Assembly (NCBI GenBank): GCA_036732565.1
Contig: DAINCF010000471.1
Span: 1 to 5,746, forward strand
DNA: 5,746 nucleotides
Reading direction: 5' to 3'
Source: JAIVJN01 sp036732565
Lineage (GTDB): Bacteria; Acidobacteriota; Vicinamibacteria; Vicinamibacterales; UBA2999
A program made the translations under genes and the position numbers. Positions 1 through 5,746 of this stretch are shown here, one piece after another (the first letter of the stretch is position 1; the number at the start of each line of letters is the position of its first letter). The notes under the pieces are model-generated. The model had not been told where the DNA came from. It saw nothing but the letters and a program-made list of their open reading frames with translations, and ran no database searches.

Positions 1-1841
1 CGACCGGCGGGTCGGAGTGCGAGCGCGAGGTTGGCCAGGACCTGGGCATTGGCCGGCTGCAGCGCCGTGGCTCGGTGAAGCGCGTCGATGGCGCGATCGT
101 ACTGGCGCCGGACGATATGGATGGCGCCGAGCGTGTTCAGCGCCTCCACGTAATCGGGATCGATTTCGATCGCGCGGCGTTCGCGTTCCTCCGCGCGGGC
201 GAGATCGCCCTGGATGTAGGCGAGCGCGGCCAGATTGTGCCACGCGCGGGCGTTAGCGGGTTCGTCGGTGGCTACCCGCGTCAGCTCCGCTTCCGCGCGC
301 CGCGCATTGCCCAGCTCCAGATACGCGAGGGCCAGCTTGAAACGCGCCGTGGCATATCGTGGGCTCAGCTCCAGCGTCCGCTCCAGGGCGGCGGCCGCCT
401 CCTTGAAGCGCCGCTCCTGTCCAAGCAGCGTGCCCCGCAGGAAATGCGCCTGGGCGATGCCGCCGTCGAGCGCGAGTGCGGCGTCCGCTTCGGCCAGCGC
501 GGCCTTGGTCTGGCCGGTGGAGGCGCGCTCCATCGCATTCATCACGCGGAGATAGACAGGGAGCTTCTCGCGGGGAAGCGGCAGATTGCCGTTGCCTGCG
601 CTGTCCCCGCCGACGGCCCCGATATACCCGAGCGCCATGAAGCGCTCGGCCATCAGTGAGTCAGCAGGCACCGTCCGCGCCGATGCTTCTCCTGCTGTGC
701 GAATCGAGCCGAGCAGGCGCGCGAGGCGCTCGGTGCTCTCCGCGCGCGCGTCAATGCCATTGGACTGTTCGCCAGGGTCTGCGGCCAGATCGTACAGCTC
801 GCGCCCCGCACGCCGATCCGAGGCGCTCGTCGCCTCGATCAGCTTCTGCCCGTCGACACGCAGCCCCTGCAGCTCGCTCCACCCGAACTGGTGGCGGGGC
901 AGCCAGGTTTCGACGAACGCCTCCAGGCGCGGCACGTGCCCCTCGCGCACGGCCGCCGCGAGGCCGACGCCATCCACTCGCGCGGGGTCCCATTTCACGC
1001 CCGCGCCTGCCAGATCGACGAGCGTTGGCAGGACGTCGACGATGCGGACCTGATCGCGCAGAGTGGTGGGAGCGACGTCCGGCGCGCGGACGATCCACGG
1101 GATGCGTACGGTGGAATCGTAGACAAAGAAGCCATGCGTCTGTTCGCCGTGATCGCCAAGCGCCTCGCCGTGATCGGCGGTGACCGAGACCACCAGATCC
1201 GGCCAGAGCCCGCGATCGCGAAGAAAGGTGAAGAAGGCGCCAAGCTCGCGATCGGCCAGCGACACCTCCTGCGCGTAGCTTCCAGTCTTGTACGGAGCAT
1301 GCGGCTCGAACAGGTGAATCCAGGCGAAGAAGGGCGGTCGCGCGGCCGCAATCCACTCCCGCGCCCGCGCCAGCGTCTCGCTGGCCGCCCGTTCGGCGTC
1401 GCCCACATCGTCGTCGTAGACGTCGAAGCCGTGGTCGAGACCGAAGCGGGAGTCGAGCACCACGGCGCTGACGAACGCGCCCGTGGCGTAGCCGGCGGCC
1501 TTCAGTTGCGGGACGAGATTCGGGACCTCCGGCGTCAACGCGAAGATCGCGTTGTCGCGCACGCCGTGCCGTGGAGGGTAGAGCGCGGTGAGGAGCGACG
1601 CGTGAGACGGGAGCGTCACCGGGCTGACCGTGACGGCCTGTTCGAAGCGAAGGCCCTCCTCAGCCAGACGAGCCAGGCTTGGCGCGACCTCACGTGTCAC
1701 ATGATCGGCGCGAAGCGTGTCGATCGTGACGAGGACGATCGATCGGGGCCTTGGTTCGCGCGCGGGTTCAGGCACGCTGCTGCAGGCCGCAACGGCGAGC
1801 CCGACGAGCAGCAGCGTGCCGAGTGTCGAACGCCTTACCAA
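1..1841 (-). CDS. Sulfatase-fold (alkaline phosphatase superfamily) lipoprotein with C-terminal TPR repeats; 3' end cut by the window
   Basis: I see an open frame of 613 codons from a TTG at 1841 to the window edge with no stop, so the C-terminus is missing. Residues 1-20 form a lipoprotein signal: MVRR, a hydrophobic stretch and the lipobox VAAC, with C20 as the lipidated residue. Residues 34 to about 360 match the PF00884 sulfatase fold: TIDTLRAD (39-46, metal ligand D41), TLPSHASLLT (76-85), HLFEPHAPY (176-184), TADHGE (221-226, ligands D223/H224), THG (235-237) and ELYDLAADPGE (348-358). The formylglycine motif C/S-x-P-x-R is absent; Thr76 occupies the nucleophile position, so a true sulfatase activity is uncertain and phosphodiester or phosphoryl-transfer chemistry is possible. 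Residues 463-598 are four TPRs in exact 34-residue register, with a degenerate one before (about 429-461) and another starting at 599. TTG is the only usual start after the in-frame TGA upstream that keeps the signal peptide. The gene overlaps the receptor gene by 7 nt. The fold and TPR calls are firm; the substrate is unknown. Confidence 0.93.
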   Translation of the reverse strand, partial: MVRRSTLGTLLLVGLAVAACSSVPEPAREPRPRSIVLVTIDTLRADHVTREVAPSLARLAEEGLRFEQAVTVSPVTLPSHASLLTALYPPRHGVRDNAIFALTPEVPNLVPQLKAAGYATGAFVSAVVLDSRFGLDHGFDVYDDDVGDAERAASETLARAREWIAAARPPFFAWIHLFEPHAPYKTGSYAQEVSLADRELGAFFTFLRDRGLWPDLVVSVTADHGEALGDHGEQTHGFFVYDSTVRIPWIVRAPDVAPTTLRDQVRIVDVLPTLVDLAGAGVKWDPARVDGVGLAAAVREGHVPRLEAFVETWLPRHQFGWSELQGLRVDGQKLIEATSASDRRAGRELYDLAADPGEQSNGIDARAESTERLARLLGSIRTAGEASARTVPADSLMAERFMALGYIGAVGGDSAGNGNLPLPREKLPVYLRVMNAMERASTGQTKAALAEADAALALDGGIAQAHFLRGTLLGQERRFKEAAAALERTLELSPRYATARFKLALAYLELGNARRAEAELTRVATDEPANARAWHNLAALAYIQGDLARAEERERRAIEIDPDYVEALNTLGAIHIVRRQYDRAIDALHRATALQPANAQVLANLALALRPAG

Positions 1842-4800
1842 ATCACCTTCAAGCCAAGTTGAATCTCACGCGCCGGGTGCGACTCGCTCGCGCGGCCGAA
1901 CTGCGCCGACGCCAGGTTGCCCGACGCGTTGTTTGGTGACAGCCGCAGGTTGGTGCGGCTGAACAGGTTGAACGCTTCGGCCCTGAACTGCACGCGTACG
2001 CCCTGCACGACCTCGAAGTTCTTGAACAGCGACAGGTCGACGCTGGCGTAGCCCGGGCCGCGATAGGCGTTGCGGGGGAGATCGCCGAGCACGAACCCCG
2101 TCGTCGGGAAGTCGGAGGCGTTGAAGATGCCGGTGATGAAGTCGTCCCTCGAGCGGCTGATATCCGTGCCGAACGACGGCGTGTTCGGGCGGTCGTTGTT
2201 GTTGCCGTCGCCGTTGAAGTCGCCGCCCGCCGCGTAGGACAGGTTCGTGAACACGTTCAGCGGGAAGCCGCTTTGCAGCGAGACGATGCCGTTGAGCTGC
2301 CAGCCGCCGAGCAACACTCGCTTCAGCCCCGAGGCGTCCCGGAAGAACGGCAGCTCGAGGAGCCCGCTGGCGACGAATCGATGCCGCACGTCGAAATCGG
2401 TCGGCCCCCACTCGCGATCGAGATCGCGCGCGTCGACGGGCAGGCCGCCCACCTGCACGTCCGAGCCCGAGTCCATCGCGCGGCCGAGTGTGTACGACGC
2501 TTGCCCGGACCAGCCTCGCGCGTAGCGTTTGTTGAATTGCAGCTGCATCCCGTGGTACTCGGTGCGAGCGACCATCGCCCGGAAATTGATGCCGCCGAAG
2601 GTCGGGTTCAAACGATCGAGCCGGCCATCGAACAGATCGCCGCGCACGGTGTTGTAGTCCACCAGCCGTCCGTAATTGCGACCCAGGTTGGCGAGGTAGT
2701 TGGCCTCGACGCTCATCTCGTGCGCGAGCTCGTACTGGGTGCCCACGAACCAGTTGTAGCTATGGGCGTCGCCGCGCGTCATGTCGGGGACCCTCAGCGA
2801 CTGCTGCGAGGTCCCGAATCGCGGGTTCCACCCGATGATGTTGCCCGGAATGTCGAGCTCCGGTACGACTCCCGGGTTGGTGTTCGGGCCTTCGATCGTG
2901 ATCCCATCGTTGCGTCTCGTGCCGTCCGGATTGGTTGGGCCGTAGACGATCGGAATGCCGGCATGCCCGGGCACCTGAACGGGGTTGGCGGCGGCGAAGG
3001 CATAGTCCGGTGGATTGAAGCGGATGTTCAGGATCGAATTGTTGAAGAGCCGTTCGTAGGCGATGCCCGCGCCACCACGCACCGCGAGGCGGCTGTTGCC
3101 GAGCACGTCCCACGAGAAACCGAACCGCGGCTGCACGTTGTTCCAGTCGTCGGGGATCACCTGATCCACCCGGCCGACCGTCGCGTTCGCCGTCTGCTCG
3201 AAGATGTCCGCGCCAGGGCCGAGAATCATGTTGTTGAGCAGCCCGTTCGCCTCGCTGGGGCGGCCGAACCAGTCGTGGCGGATTCCCAGATTCAGCGTCA
3301 ACCGCGGGTGGATCTTCCAGTCGTCCTGGAGGAATATCCCGGTCTCCAAGAACCGGAAATTCCGCACGTTGGGTGCGATCAGGCCGGTGGCCGGGTCGAC
3401 GCCGAGCACCGTCACGGCGCGCGGCTCGTCGCCGGCGAAGTCGTGGATGCTGTAGAAGGCCATGCCCGGCGTCCGCACGGCGAAATCCGTGTCGTCGCGG
3501 ACGTGCCGCAGCTCTCCGCCCGCCTTCACGCTGTGATTGCCGAAGCTCATGGTGACGGTGTCGGCCCAGTGGAACGTCTTGGTATCGAAGACCGCCGGGT
3601 TCGTCGGCAGGTTGCCGAAGGAGATCACGCCTTCGTCGAACGTGATGTTTGGCACGCCGCGATTCGTCGTGTCGAGCGTCCGCTTCTTCCGCTGCCACCC
3701 GAACCGCGCCTCGTTGACGATGCGGGAGGACTTGACCCACGTGTGCGACGCGGCGAAGTTGTGCGCCCGGTGCAGGACCGGCTGGTCGAACCCGGACCGG
3801 ACAATCGTCCGGTTGTCGGACTCGTCGCTGTCGTCCCAGATCAGCCGGGCGAACGCGTGCTGGCTGGCGGAGACCTCGTGATCGATCCGCATGCCGAGCT
3901 GATTCCTGTCGGTCGTTTCGGTGATCGGCATGAACACGTCGCCGATATCCGGAATGCCGTCGGGCGTGGTCTGAATGGCGTTCCGATACAACGTGCCGCT
4001 CTGCAGGACGTAGTTCGGGTTGTTCACTACGCCAGGGTTGTTGATGGAGCTGTCGGTCGCTAGACCCGGCACCGGCCGTCCAGTATCGCGAATGTTCGTC
4101 GTCGGAAGCGGAGACGGGAAGTTGGCGAAGAGGAAGGCCGCCACGGAGTTCGGATAGAGCTGCTGGATCAGCTGCCGGTACTCCGGTGTCTCCACCGTGC
4201 GGCGGAGGGTCGCGCCGCGCGTCATCCGCAGGCCCTCGTAGGAGCCGAAGAAGAACGTCCGGTTCGGCAGCACGGGACCGCCGAGCGTTCCGCCGAACTG
4301 GTTGAAGCGGAGCGGGTCCTTCTGTGTGGCGAAGATCGTCTTGGCGTCCAGCGCGTCGTTGCGCAGGAACTCGTACGCCGTGCCGTGGAGATCGTTGCTG
4401 CCCGACTTGGTGACCACGAGGATCGCGCTGCCGCTGTTGCGGCCGAACTCGGCCGAGAACGTGTTGGTGGCGATCCGGAACTCCTGGACGGTATCCACGC
4501 TAGGGTTGACCGCCGATCGGCCGGCCGTGAACTGGTCGTTGTTGTCGGTGCCGTCCAGCAGGAAGTTGTTCGCCCGGTTCCGCTGGCCGTTGATGAAGGC
4601 AGAATCGCCGCCGGCGGAGCCGCCCAGTACCGCGTTGCCCGGGTTCGACACGGCGCCAGGCTGCAGCTCGGCGAGCTGCATGACGTTGCGCCCATTCAGC
4701 GGAAGCTCGCTGACGCGCCGCTCGTCGACCAGGTATGAGATCCGCCCTTCCTCGGTGTTGATGAGCGAGGCGGTGCCGGTGACCGTCACCTCCTCGGTGA

Positions 4801-5137
4801 CTTCTCCCAGTTCGAGCACCAGGTCCAGCCGCACCGTGTCTCCCACGGTCAGCTGGACGTTCTCGCTCCGGACACGCTTGAATCCCGGGAGCTCCGCGGT
4901 GATCTCGTACTCGCCGCGCGGAAGGTTGGTGATGCGGTAAAGGCCCCCATCCGCCGAGATGACCGTGCGCGTCTCGTTGGTGCCCACGTGCCGCGACGTG
5001 ACGGTTGCGCCCGGCACCACGGCGCCGCTCGTGTCCTTGACGGCGCCGGTCAGTGTCGAGGAAGCCGACTGGGCCAGGCCGGTGCCGGGGGCCAACGACA
5101 GGCACAGAACTGCGAAGAGGCCGACGCGTGCGCTCAT
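1835..5137 (-). CDS. Oar-like TonB-dependent receptor with N-terminal carboxypeptidase-regulatory-like domain
   Basis: This is a complete 1100-residue outer-membrane beta-barrel protein of the Oar-like TonB-dependent family, whose members import or bind large substrates using energy from TonB-ExbBD. Residues 1-22 are a Sec signal peptide (cleavage likely after GLA, before QSAS). Residues 28-108 form a carboxypeptidase-regulatory-like beta-sandwich (GAVKDTSGAVVPGATV, then NLPRGEYEI). EEVTVT (115-120) resembles a TonB box. The plug follows, with ELPLNGRN (144-151), a NFLLDGTDNND segment (191-201) and VTKSGSNDLHG (242-252). The barrel runs from about 277 to the end, includes a calcium-loop-like DFNGDGNNND (973-982), and closes with GLKVIW, a terminal aromatic as expected for BAM recognition. 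The ATG at 5137 is chosen because GGAGGG lies 6 nt upstream and the signal peptide begins there; a GTG at 5173 would add 12 arginine-rich residues. It is the first gene of an operon, overlapping the sulfatase-TPR gene by 7 nt. The substrate cannot be inferred. Confidence 0.95.
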   Translation of the reverse strand: MSARVGLFAVLCLSLAPGTGLAQSASSTLTGAVKDTSGAVVPGATVTSRHVGTNETRTVISADGGLYRITNLPRGEYEITAELPGFKRVRSENVQLTVGDTVRLDLVLELGEVTEEVTVTGTASLINTEEGRISYLVDERRVSELPLNGRNVMQLAELQPGAVSNPGNAVLGGSAGGDSAFINGQRNRANNFLLDGTDNNDQFTAGRSAVNPSVDTVQEFRIATNTFSAEFGRNSGSAILVVTKSGSNDLHGTAYEFLRNDALDAKTIFATQKDPLRFNQFGGTLGGPVLPNRTFFFGSYEGLRMTRGATLRRTVETPEYRQLIQQLYPNSVAAFLFANFPSPLPTTNIRDTGRPVPGLATDSSINNPGVVNNPNYVLQSGTLYRNAIQTTPDGIPDIGDVFMPITETTDRNQLGMRIDHEVSASQHAFARLIWDDSDESDNRTIVRSGFDQPVLHRAHNFAASHTWVKSSRIVNEARFGWQRKKRTLDTTNRGVPNITFDEGVISFGNLPTNPAVFDTKTFHWADTVTMSFGNHSVKAGGELRHVRDDTDFAVRTPGMAFYSIHDFAGDEPRAVTVLGVDPATGLIAPNVRNFRFLETGIFLQDDWKIHPRLTLNLGIRHDWFGRPSEANGLLNNMILGPGADIFEQTANATVGRVDQVIPDDWNNVQPRFGFSWDVLGNSRLAVRGGAGIAYERLFNNSILNIRFNPPDYAFAAANPVQVPGHAGIPIVYGPTNPDGTRRNDGITIEGPNTNPGVVPELDIPGNIIGWNPRFGTSQQSLRVPDMTRGDAHSYNWFVGTQYELAHEMSVEANYLANLGRNYGRLVDYNTVRGDLFDGRLDRLNPTFGGINFRAMVARTEYHGMQLQFNKRYARGWSGQASYTLGRAMDSGSDVQVGGLPVDARDLDREWGPTDFDVRHRFVASGLLELPFFRDASGLKRVLLGGWQLNGIVSLQSGFPLNVFTNLSYAAGGDFNGDGNNNDRPNTPSFGTDISRSRDDFITGIFNASDFPTTGFVLGDLPRNAYRGPGYASVDLSLFKNFEVVQGVRVQFRAEAFNLFSRTNLRLSPNNASGNLASAQFGRASESHPAREIQLGLKVIW
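1842..1850 (-). promoter_or_regulatory. Ribosome binding site of the sulfatase-TPR gene, inside the receptor gene's last codons
   Basis: The minus strand reads GAAGGTGAT immediately before TTG. AGGTGAT pairs with the usual 16S anti-Shine-Dalgarno end, leaving a short gap of 4 nt after AAGG. It lies within the last codons of the receptor gene, whose stop is at 1837-1835. Together with the lipoprotein signal that follows, it decides the TTG start and points to translational coupling. Confidence 0.7.
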
Positions 5138-5143
5138 GACACT

Positions 5144-5149
5144 CCCTCC
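5144..5149 (-). promoter_or_regulatory. Shine-Dalgarno site of the TonB-dependent receptor gene
   Basis: The minus strand reads GGAGGG, then 6 nt, then ATG at 5137. This strong site decides the start in favour of 5137 over the in-frame GTG at 5173, which has no comparable site and would place an arginine-rich stretch before the signal peptide. Confidence 0.8.
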
Positions 5150-5170
5150 ACTGCGCCGGACGCGACGCAG

Positions 5171-5223
5171 CACACGGATCTACCGATGACGCAGATAACG
5201 CGGCTAACGCAGATCGCGCTGAT
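5171..5223 (-). repeat. Degenerate 9-bp tandem array, consensus ATCTGCGTT
   Basis: On the minus strand six consecutive units can be read: ATCAGCGCG, ATCTGCGTT, AGCCGCGTT, ATCTGCGTC, ATCGGTAG (one base short) and ATCCGTGTG. The phase is kept except for the single-base deletion. The array is non-coding, within the leader of the receptor gene, and ends about 34 nt before its ATG. My recollection is that similar short ATCTGCGT-like arrays recur between genes in several phyla including Acidobacteriota; I could not verify this. Confidence 0.7.
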
Positions 5224-5241
5224 GACAGGGACGTCGTCGAT

Positions 5242-5263
5242 GCCAAGGCTCGACGAGCCTGGC
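5242..5263. repeat. Inverted repeat (bulged hairpin) in the leader
   Basis: The arms GCCAAGGCTCG and CGAGCCTGGC are complementary apart from one bulged A and are separated by one base, so the realistic structure is a stem of about eight pairs with a small loop. An outer GATGAC (5221-5226) and GTCATC (5265-5270) could add six pairs. No T-run follows on either strand, so an intrinsic terminator is not supported. Confidence 0.5.
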
Positions 5264-5290
5264 CGTCATCCGCGCGTTCGTATCGCGGGG

Positions 5291-5319
5291 ATTATACGGT
5301 CCTGCGTGGGGTGTATCAA
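5291..5319 (-). promoter_or_regulatory. Sigma70-type promoter of the receptor operon
   Basis: The minus strand carries TTGATA (5319-5314, one mismatch to TTGACA), a spacer of exactly 17 bp, and a perfect TATAAT (5296-5291). Transcription would start near 5284. It is AT-rich against a GC-rich background and is correctly oriented upstream of the receptor gene. No other match of this quality was seen in the intergenic region. Confidence 0.75.
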
Positions 5320-5329
5320 CGCCAGGCGT
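5319..5329. promoter_or_regulatory. 11-bp palindrome abutting the -35 box, possible operator
   Basis: ACGCCAGGCGT is a perfect palindrome around a central base. It overlaps the outer base of the -35 hexamer by one position, where activators and some repressors bind. No second copy was seen nearby, and short palindromes arise by chance in GC-rich DNA. Confidence 0.3.
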
Positions 5330-5383
5330 CCGCGAGCTGCAGAAGGATGGGACGACCGCCGACGGAGTAGACGCCGTGTGATC

Positions 5384-5535
5384 CTACGGAACCGTGACCG
5401 ACTGCGCCACGGTCTCGAGACCCGAGCCGCAGGGGTTCACGGCCAGCACGGAGAGGTGTACCTTCCCGGCGGCACGGCGCCACTGATGCTCGTTACAAGG
5501 GCCAATGTGGTCGTTGACAGTCCTGCGAGGGACAG
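5384..5535 (-). pseudogene. Frameshifted remnant of an Fn3-like C-terminal domain
   Basis: Two overlapping frames together spell the end of a fibronectin-type-III-like domain. The first frame gives SLAGLSTTTLALVTS, then ISGAVPPGRY (to 5458). The next frame continues as HLSVLAVNPCGSG, then LETVAQSVTVP and a TAG stop at 5386-5384. One missing base around 5457-5460 (TAC-CAC read as TACAC) would join them. The joined sequence aligns by eye with the end of the gene just upstream: TS(I/L), GxV, GxYH and a closing hydrophobic strand. No start codon with a ribosome binding site or N-terminal part is present, so it is not a functional gene. It may be the tail of a deleted paralogue or of a duplicated domain. 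A sequencing error could explain the frameshift but not the missing N-terminal part. Confidence 0.5.
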
Positions 5536-5540
5536 GGGGC

Positions 5541-5570
5541 GGTGCAGTGGCCCGTTGCGCTTACTGCACC
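5541..5570. repeat. Inverted repeat with 8-bp arms across the stop codon of the Fn3-like gene
   Basis: GGTGCAGT (5541-5548) and ACTGCACC (5563-5570) are perfect complements with a 14-base loop. The stop codon of the incoming gene (5563-5561) sits at the edge of one arm. The hairpin could protect or end the upstream transcript, but no T-run follows on the minus strand, so an intrinsic terminator is unproven. Confidence 0.45.
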
Positions 5571-5746
5571 ATAACGACGATCTGGTTCGACTCCGCGCTC
5601 GTCTGTCCGCCGACGTTGGCGACCGCTGTTACGTGGTACGTCCCAGATCCGACGCCGGGAACGGTCAAGCTCGTGATGCCCCCGACAGACGCTGAGACCA
5701 GCACGGGCCCACTGGGCGTCGCGCGCGCGAGGAGCGTGTACACGGC
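5561..5746 (-). CDS. C-terminal end of a protein with a fibronectin-type-III-like domain (5' part outside the window)
   Basis: The frame is open from the right edge to TAA at 5563-5561 and gives 61 residues, beginning AVYTLLARATPSGP. The strand pattern, with TSLTVPGVGSGTYHVTAVAN followed by SAESNQIVV, is the second half of a fibronectin-type-III-like sandwich: a GTYxVxxxAxN motif followed by a SxESNxxxV closing strand. Such tails are common at the ends of secreted or surface proteins in Acidobacteriota, usually as accessory or binding domains. The catalytic or main part of the protein lies outside the window, so the function cannot be named. A GTG at 5743 is in frame but is not taken as a start, because the domain clearly continues upstream. 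It reads in the same direction as the receptor operon and is separated from it by about 420 bases with its own promoter. Confidence 0.75.
   Translation of the reverse strand, partial: AVYTLLARATPSGPVLVSASVGGITSLTVPGVGSGTYHVTAVANVGGQTSAESNQIVVMVQ

Larger units (their letters stand above)
5138..5284 (-). other. 5' untranslated leader of the receptor operon (about 147 nt)
   Basis: This is the stretch between the expected transcription start (about 7 nt after the TATAAT box) and the ATG. It is long for a bacterial leader and contains, in order of transcription, a bulged hairpin (5242-5263), a 9-bp tandem array (5171-5223) and the ribosome binding site. I recognise no known riboswitch class and no U-tract that would make the hairpin an attenuator. 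The extent depends on the promoter call. Confidence 0.5.

Noticed and set aside
891..1862. A 323-codon open frame on the plus strand
   Set aside because: It lies opposite the sulfatase-TPR gene, where motifs and TPR register match the minus strand. The plus product has no recognisable domain.
2760..3740. A 326-codon minus-strand frame inside the receptor gene
   Set aside because: It overlaps the receptor in another frame, and its arginine/proline-rich product has no domain.
2273..4063. A 596-codon open frame on the plus strand
   Set aside because: It is antisense to the receptor gene, whose domains are recognisable along the whole length. The translation is rich in Val, Arg, His and Glu with no family motifs, as expected opposite GC-biased codons.
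5138..5173. GTG at 5173 as start of the receptor
   Set aside because: It would put 12 extra arginine-rich residues before the signal peptide. The ATG at 5137 has GGAGGG at 6-nt spacing.
5221..5270. Leader hairpin as an intrinsic terminator or known riboswitch
   Set aside because: No T-run follows on either strand, and no known aptamer consensus was recognised.
4988..5695. A 235-codon plus-strand frame covering the intergenic region
   Set aside because: It spans the receptor start, promoter, repeat array and Fn3 remnant. The product is low-complexity and arginine-rich with no family features.
1..5746. Defence system, CRISPR array, insertion sequence, tRNA or rRNA
   Set aside because: I saw no regularly spaced repeats, transposase motifs, terminal inverted repeats flanking a gene, or tRNA-like cloverleaf. 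The gene content is envelope uptake and surface proteins.

Overview
The window looks like part of a high-GC genome of a Gram-negative soil or sediment bacterium, most likely Acidobacteriota and perhaps Vicinamibacteria. The lineage is inferred from gene content: an Oar-like TonB-dependent receptor with an N-terminal carboxypeptidase-regulatory-like domain, a sulfatase-fold lipoprotein with a TPR tail, and a fibronectin-type-III-like C-terminus, all with strongly GC-biased codons. All supported genes lie on the minus strand, so transcription runs from high to low coordinates.

Region 5561-5746 holds the last 61 codons of a gene that enters from the right edge. It encodes a fibronectin-type-III-like C-terminal domain. 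An inverted repeat with 8-bp arms (5541-5570) straddles its stop codon. Just beyond, 5384-5535 encodes a second Fn3-like C-terminus split between two frames, which reads as a decayed gene remnant.

Region 5138-5383 is the control region of the next operon. It has a near-consensus sigma70 promoter (TTGATA, 17 bp, TATAAT) with an 11-bp palindrome against the -35 box. A leader of about 147 nt follows, containing a hairpin and a degenerate 9-bp tandem array. A clear ribosome binding site then precedes the ATG at 5137.

Region 1835-5137 is a complete 1100-residue Oar-like TonB-dependent outer-membrane protein. Its stop codon overlaps by 7 nt the start of the second gene (1-1841). That gene begins with TTG and encodes a lipoprotein: a PF00884-type sulfatase/phosphodiesterase-fold domain followed by at least five TPR repeats. 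It runs off the left edge after 613 codons. The sulfatase fold lacks the formylglycine motif and has Thr at the expected nucleophile position.

The two genes form a tight, probably translationally coupled operon that pairs an outer-membrane TonB-dependent protein with a membrane-anchored hydrolase carrying a protein-interaction tail. The substrate cannot be told from the sequence. No RNA genes, CRISPR arrays or insertion sequences were seen. The window is mostly ordinary accessory envelope biology. The less ordinary points are the non-canonical active site, the TTG-started overlapping lipoprotein gene, the frameshifted Fn3 remnant and the structured leader.
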